Origin: Paraburkholderia ginsengisoli NBRC 100965
GTDB taxonomy: Bacteria > Pseudomonadota > Gammaproteobacteria > Burkholderiales > Burkholderiaceae
Length of the DNA: 64,000 bases
Direction: 5' to 3'
NCBI RefSeq assembly: GCF_000739735.1
Contig: NZ_BBJF01000009.1
Location: 186,001-250,000 of the forward strand
Below, piece after piece: positions 60,233-64,000 of the stretch. The position numbers were made by a program, and so were the translations under genes. A model generated the notes under the pieces. The model was not told where the DNA came from and searched no databases. It saw only the letters and a list, made by a program, of their open reading frames with translations. The stretch's first letter is position 1, and every line of letters begins with the position of its first letter.

Positions 60233-62896
60233 TCACGAGCCGGTTTTACGCGCCACCGCTTTCTTCGCGGGCGCTTTCTTGGCCGCCGCGGTTTTGGTTG
60301 CGGGTGCCTTCTTCGCCGCTGCCTTCTTGGCCGCCGGCGCAGTCTTCACCGCTACCGCCGTTTCTCCATCGTCCGACTCCGGCGCCGCTTTCGCAGCCGA
60401 CTTGGCCGCCGCGGTCTTCGCGGCAGTCTTCGCCGACGGCTCCTTCTTCTCGAATTCGAAACCGATCTTGCCGTCGTTCTGCTTGACGAGGAACGCCTTG
60501 AAATTCCGTCCCGTGCGCGACGACTTGAAGTTCGTCAGCAGATCCGTGCGGCCTTCTTCGAGCAGCTTCGCCATCTGCTCGCGCGCGATTTCCTGTTGCA
60601 GGATCACCTTGCCCGAGCGGAAGTCGCAAGTCTTCGGATTAGCCACCGAGTTTTCGCAGACGTAGCTCATCCCGTGTTCAAACACGCGGGCCTTGCACTT
60701 CGGGCACGCGCCCACCGGCTGCTGATCGGAGAAGTCAGGCGGTTCGCCGTCTTCACCGCCCGCATCCTGGCCGAAATCGAACTCCAGCTTGTAGTTCTTG
60801 ATCTCGTCGTCGAACGACAGCTTGAGGATTGCCGAGAACGGCCGGCCCATTTTGCTGCGGAAGCCCGACAGCGGTCCGATCGTCTTGTTCTGCAACAGCT
60901 CTTCGACTTCCGGGATTTCGAACTGGCGTCCGCCCGGAATCTTCGAAATCGAGAACTCGCATTTCGAGCAGGCAAACCGCCGATAGTTCTCCTTCACCTG
61001 ACCGCCGCAATTCGGACACGGCGTTTCCAACGTCGCGTAATCGCCCGGGATCGTGTCGGAATCGTATTCCTTCGCGCGCTTGACGATGGTCTGCGTCATG
61101 CGGGCGATTTCCTGCATGAACGCGTCTCGCGGCAGGTTGCCCCGTTCCATTTGCGAGAGCTTGTATTCCCACTCGCCGGTCAATTCCGGCGCGGTCAGCT
61201 CCTTCACGCCGAGACCGCGCAACAGCGTCATCAACTGGAAAGCCTTGGCGGTCGGGATCAGATCGCGCCCTTCGCGGATCAGATACTTTTCGCCGAGCAG
61301 ACCTTCGATGATCGCCGCGCGCGTGGCCGGTGTGCCGAGGCCCTTGGCCGCCATCGCTTCGCGCAACTCGTCGTCTTCGACGAGCTTGCCCGCGCCTTCC
61401 ATCGCCGACAACAGGGTCGCTTCGTTGTAGCGTGCGGGCGGCTTCGTCACGAGTTGCTGGGCGGCGATCTTGTCCGTCTTGACCTTCTCGTCCTTCTGCA
61501 CGGGCACGAGGTTCGCGTCTTCGCCGCTGATTTCGCGGCCGTAGACCTGCAACCAGCCCGGTTCGACGAGCACCTTGCCTTCGGTCTTGAAGTGATGGCC
61601 GACCACTTGTGTGATCCGCGTCGTCACCCGGTATTCGGCGGCAGGGAAGAACACCGACAGGAAGCGCTTGACGACGAGGTCGTAGAGCTTCTGTTCCGGC
61701 TCGGACAGATTCTTCGGCGCTTGCTGCGTCGGGATGATTGCGAAGTGGTCGCTGATCTTCGAGTTGTCGAAGATGCGCTTGTTCGGCTTCACCCAGCCCT
61801 TGTCGAGCACCTGCTTGGCAAACGGCAGATAGTTGTTGCTCTCCTTGAGCATGCCGAGCGTGTCCTTGACCGTATCCATATAGTCTTCCGGCAGCGCGCG
61901 AGCGTCGGTCCGGGGATAGGTCAGCACCTTGTGCTTTTCATACAGCGCCTGGGCCAGGCCCAAGGTGTTCTTCGCCGAGAAGCCGAAGCGGCCGTTGGCC
62001 TCGCGCTGCAAACTGGTCAGGTCGAACAGTGCCGGCGACAGTTGCGTGGACGGCTTCGATTCTTCCGTCACCGTACCGGTCTGGCCGCGGCAGGCGGCGA
62101 CGATCGTTTCAGCCGCGGGCAACGCCCACAGACGCGAATCGCGCTTTTCCGGATCGAACTCGTCGCGCTTGAATTTCGGATCGAACCAGCGGCCTTCGTA
62201 GAAACCGGCCGCGCAGACGAACTCCGCCTTCACTTCCCAGTAGTCGCGCGGCACGAAGCGGCGAATCTTCTCTTCGCGCTCGACGACGATGGACAGCGTC
62301 GGCGTCTGCACCCGCCCGACCGTGGTCAGGAAGAAACCGCCGCCTTTGCTGTTGAACGCGGTCATCGCGCGGGTGCCGTTGATGCCGACCAGCCAGTCCG
62401 CTTCCGAGCGGCAGCGTGCCGCATCGGCGAGCGGCTGCATCTCTTCGTCGCTGCGCAGACGGGCGAAGCCGTCGCGGATCGCACCGGCGGTCATCGATTG
62501 CAGCCACAGACGCTGCACCGGCTGTTTGGCCTTGGCGTGCTGCGCGATCAGGCGGAAGATCAGCTCGCCCTCGCGCCCCGCGTCGCATGCGTTGATCAGA
62601 CGGTCGACGTCCTTACGCTTGAGCAGCTTGGTCAGCACCTTCAGGCGCGACTCGCTCTTGGCGATCGGGTTCAGATCGAAATGCGGCGGAATGACGGGCA
62701 GATTGGCGAAGCTCCACTTGCCGCGCTTGACTTCATAGTCTTCGGGCGCGGCAATTTCCAGCAAGTGGCCGACTGCCGAGGAAAGGACGTAGTCGTCGCT
62801 TTCGTAGTACTCGTCATGCTTGGTAAAGCCGCCCAAAGCCCGCGCGATGTCGTTCGCGACGGAAGGCTTTTCGGCGATGATCAGTGCTTTGGACAT
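60233..62896 (-). CDS. topB: DNA topoisomerase III with Lys/Ala-rich tail
   Basis: 887 residues, type IA topoisomerase. TOPRIM: MSKALIIAEKPSVA and DAGREGE (about 105-111). Catalytic Tyr is about Y327 in LTYPRTDARALP. Two zinc-ribbon-like regions are seen (CPNCGG...CSKC near 635-660; CPKC near 745). The last 65 residues are a Lys/Ala/Pro/Thr repeat like histone H1, likely to bind DNA nonspecifically. It decatenates and removes single-stranded loops. This long form is common in beta-proteobacteria. Confidence 0.95.
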   Translation of the reverse strand: MSKALIIAEKPSVANDIARALGGFTKHDEYYESDDYVLSSAVGHLLEIAAPEDYEVKRGKWSFANLPVIPPHFDLNPIAKSESRLKVLTKLLKRKDVDRLINACDAGREGELIFRLIAQHAKAKQPVQRLWLQSMTAGAIRDGFARLRSDEEMQPLADAARCRSEADWLVGINGTRAMTAFNSKGGGFFLTTVGRVQTPTLSIVVEREEKIRRFVPRDYWEVKAEFVCAAGFYEGRWFDPKFKRDEFDPEKRDSRLWALPAAETIVAACRGQTGTVTEESKPSTQLSPALFDLTSLQREANGRFGFSAKNTLGLAQALYEKHKVLTYPRTDARALPEDYMDTVKDTLGMLKESNNYLPFAKQVLDKGWVKPNKRIFDNSKISDHFAIIPTQQAPKNLSEPEQKLYDLVVKRFLSVFFPAAEYRVTTRITQVVGHHFKTEGKVLVEPGWLQVYGREISGEDANLVPVQKDEKVKTDKIAAQQLVTKPPARYNEATLLSAMEGAGKLVEDDELREAMAAKGLGTPATRAAIIEGLLGEKYLIREGRDLIPTAKAFQLMTLLRGLGVKELTAPELTGEWEYKLSQMERGNLPRDAFMQEIARMTQTIVKRAKEYDSDTIPGDYATLETPCPNCGGQVKENYRRFACSKCEFSISKIPGGRQFEIPEVEELLQNKTIGPLSGFRSKMGRPFSAILKLSFDDEIKNYKLEFDFGQDAGGEDGEPPDFSDQQPVGACPKCKARVFEHGMSYVCENSVANPKTCDFRSGKVILQQEIAREQMAKLLEEGRTDLLTNFKSSRTGRNFKAFLVKQNDGKIGFEFEKKEPSAKTAAKTAAAKSAAKAAPESDDGETAVAVKTAPAAKKAAAKKAPATKTAAAKKAPAKKAVARKTGS

Positions 62897-63146
62897 GACT
62901 CGATGTGAGGTTGGTGGAACCGGGTTGATGGCCTTGAGTGCGCCAAATTAGCGCGCGACCCTCGTTTGCGACCTTTGGGACCCATTAACGACCGCTTTAT
63001 AGCACACGGCGCGAAAGCAACGTGTCAAGTGCCATAAAAGCGCGCCATCATAATTGCGCGCTCAGCCGTTGGGCAAGCTGCGGCAAACATGCTGTGTACC
63101 GCTTCCGACACGCTGCTGCAACCTTCGGGCGCCGGCGCCGCCACCT

Positions 63147-63524
63147 TCAGGCGACCGTCAGCGCGGGCCGCAGCTTGGGCGCGCCGGTGACGCCGGGCAC
63201 GGCCGTCAGGTCCAACAGCATCCGCTCCACAATCGACGCCTGCGGCAAAACGGTACCGAAAAAGCGTGTCGTGACCGAGTCTTCGATCAGGATGGTCGGG
63301 AAATTCTCGACATCCAGATCGTCGAAACGGTCCGCGTGGGTTTCGATGTCGATCCATGCGAAACAGATATCCGGATGCCGGTCGGCCAGTTTGTCGAACG
63401 CATCCCGATACTCACGGCAGGTCCCGCACCACTCTGCGCACAGGCAGGCAACGAACAACGTGTCGGGTTCGTTGACGCGCTCGGCGATCCGGTCTTGGTC
63501 GGTGTCGAGATTCAGCGCGGGCAT
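63147..63524 (-). CDS. Thioredoxin-like protein
   Basis: 125 residues. The thioredoxin fold has active site WCGTC (about 32-36) in CLCAEWCGTCREYRDAF, a cis-Pro in VENFPTILI, and two extra Cys before the active site (27 and 29). It lacks a signal peptide, so it acts in the cytoplasm as a disulfide reductant. ATG 63524 follows AAGGAA. It lies 70 bp downstream of dprA on the same strand. The substrate is unknown. Confidence 0.87.
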   Translation of the reverse strand: MPALNLDTDQDRIAERVNEPDTLFVACLCAEWCGTCREYRDAFDKLADRHPDICFAWIDIETHADRFDDLDVENFPTILIEDSVTTRFFGTVLPQASIVERMLLDLTAVPGVTGAPKLRPALTVA

Positions 63525-63594
63525 GTAGTGGGTTCCTTGCGTACTTTGTGAGGTGCTTTGGCGCGAATGTAGCATGGCCGATCCCGAAGGGTGG

Positions 63595-64000
63595 TCAACC
63601 CTGATCAAGATGGGACCGGCCGTGGCCGGCCCGCATGAAGCGGCCGCCGGGCAGCACGCTTACCTGGCCGGCAAGTTCCAGTTGCAGCAGGGTGGTTTGC
63701 AGCGACGAGTCCTCCATCTCGGTGCGGGTGGCCAGAATTTCAAGCGTGGTGGGCGAGTGACCCAGTGCTGCGAGGAGTCGTTGCGCGTCGGTGTCGATGG
63801 GAGCGGTTGCCACCGTCGACTGATCCGCTCCGGCGGACCGCGCTGCCGCCAGTTCCCGCTGAACCATGGCCGAAGCTCCGACCGCTGGCGCATTCCGCGA
63901 AGTGGCGCCATCCCAAGGAACCGTCTGCCTCGAAGACGGAGCGGCAGCACGGACTGCCGGACGCCTTGCGAAGCCCAGTTCCTCCAGTACCTCCTCGGGT
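63595..64000 (-). CDS. dprA: DNA processing protein DprA, C-terminal part (cut by window)
   Basis: The frame is open from the window edge to the stop at 63595, about 134 residues. It starts EEVLEELGFARRPAV, then a variable linker, then the DprA C-terminal winged-helix domain (DTDAQRLLAALGHSPTTLEILATRTEMEDSSLQTTLLQLELAGQVSVLPGGRFMR). DprA loads RecA on incoming single-stranded DNA during transformation. The Rossmann core lies outside the window, so its integrity is unknown. Confidence 0.88.
   Translation of the reverse strand, partial: PEEVLEELGFARRPAVRAAAPSSRQTVPWDGATSRNAPAVGASAMVQRELAAARSAGADQSTVATAPIDTDAQRLLAALGHSPTTLEILATRTEMEDSSLQTTLLQLELAGQVSVLPGGRFMRAGHGRSHLDQG

Noticed and set aside
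60179..62908. 909-codon open frame antisense to topB
   Set aside because: It mirrors topB in a high-GC genome; the translation is Arg/His-rich with no domain, and topB is unmistakable.
1..64000. CRISPR array, insertion sequences or long terminal repeats
   Set aside because: No regularly spaced repeats, transposase frames or paired terminal repeats were seen by eye.

Overview
The window is high-GC chromosomal DNA from a Burkholderia-group beta-proteobacterium. Paraburkholderia is the best fit, and the replicon is most likely chromosome 1. The evidence is the dnaA-dnaN-gyrB cluster (29.6-35.1 kb) facing away from rpmH-rnpA-yidD-yidC-mnmE (29.2-24.2 kb), an intact seven-gene wsp chemosensory operon, a GTP-type PEP carboxykinase, and high-GC codon use. 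Species is an inference: no 16S gene is present.

Layout. 0-4.3 kb: tail of an aldehyde dehydrogenase and the araFGH L-arabinose ABC importer. 4.3-9.8 kb: mixed housekeeping genes (small secreted protein, speG, HIT protein, a DJ-1/AraC regulator divergent from an SDR, an Lrp regulator). 9.8-12.6 kb: a stand-alone homodimeric pyruvate-dehydrogenase-type E1 divergent from the Lrp gene. 12.7-21.7 kb: wspRFEDCBA on the minus strand, a surface-sensing system that makes cyclic-di-GMP, with overlapping start and stop codons. 22-26.4 kb: small envelope proteins, an integrase-like protein without a catalytic tyrosine, mnmE, and a phage-repressor-like HTH gene between mnmE and yidC. 26.5-35.1 kb: the core replication and protein-insertion block.

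35.1-36.4 kb is an accessory patch next to gyrB. It holds a SymE-like toxin gene, a perfect 14-bp inverted repeat in its leader, a frameshifted XRE regulator, and a cluster of DnaA boxes beside an AT-rich stretch (candidate oriC). 36.4-44.7 kb: an AraC/GyrI-like regulator, then a microcompartment-free ethanolamine module: permease (eat), ammonia-lyase (eutBC), acetaldehyde dehydrogenase with its DUF779 partner behind a sigma-54-type promoter, and an EutR-like activator. 44.7-47.6 kb: a His-rich cadmium/zinc/lead-type P-type ATPase and its MerR regulator sharing a 19-bp-spacer promoter. 47.7-53.4 kb: zinc-ribbon protein, dbpA, a YbdL-type aminotransferase, an orphan amino-acid-binding protein, an AraC regulator and a LysE exporter. 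53.6-64 kb: tRNA-Lys(CTT), a thioesterase, a patatin-like protein, a D-2-hydroxyacid dehydrogenase and pckG flanking a perfect CRP-type palindrome, a LysR regulator, topoisomerase III, a thioredoxin-like protein and the C-terminus of DprA.

No CRISPR array, insertion sequence or rRNA gene was seen. The strongest unusual signals are the SymE/XRE patch with the DnaA-box cluster, the integrase that has lost its active site, the HTH gene with paired operator-like repeats inside the mnmE block, and the solo PDH E1/Lrp pair.
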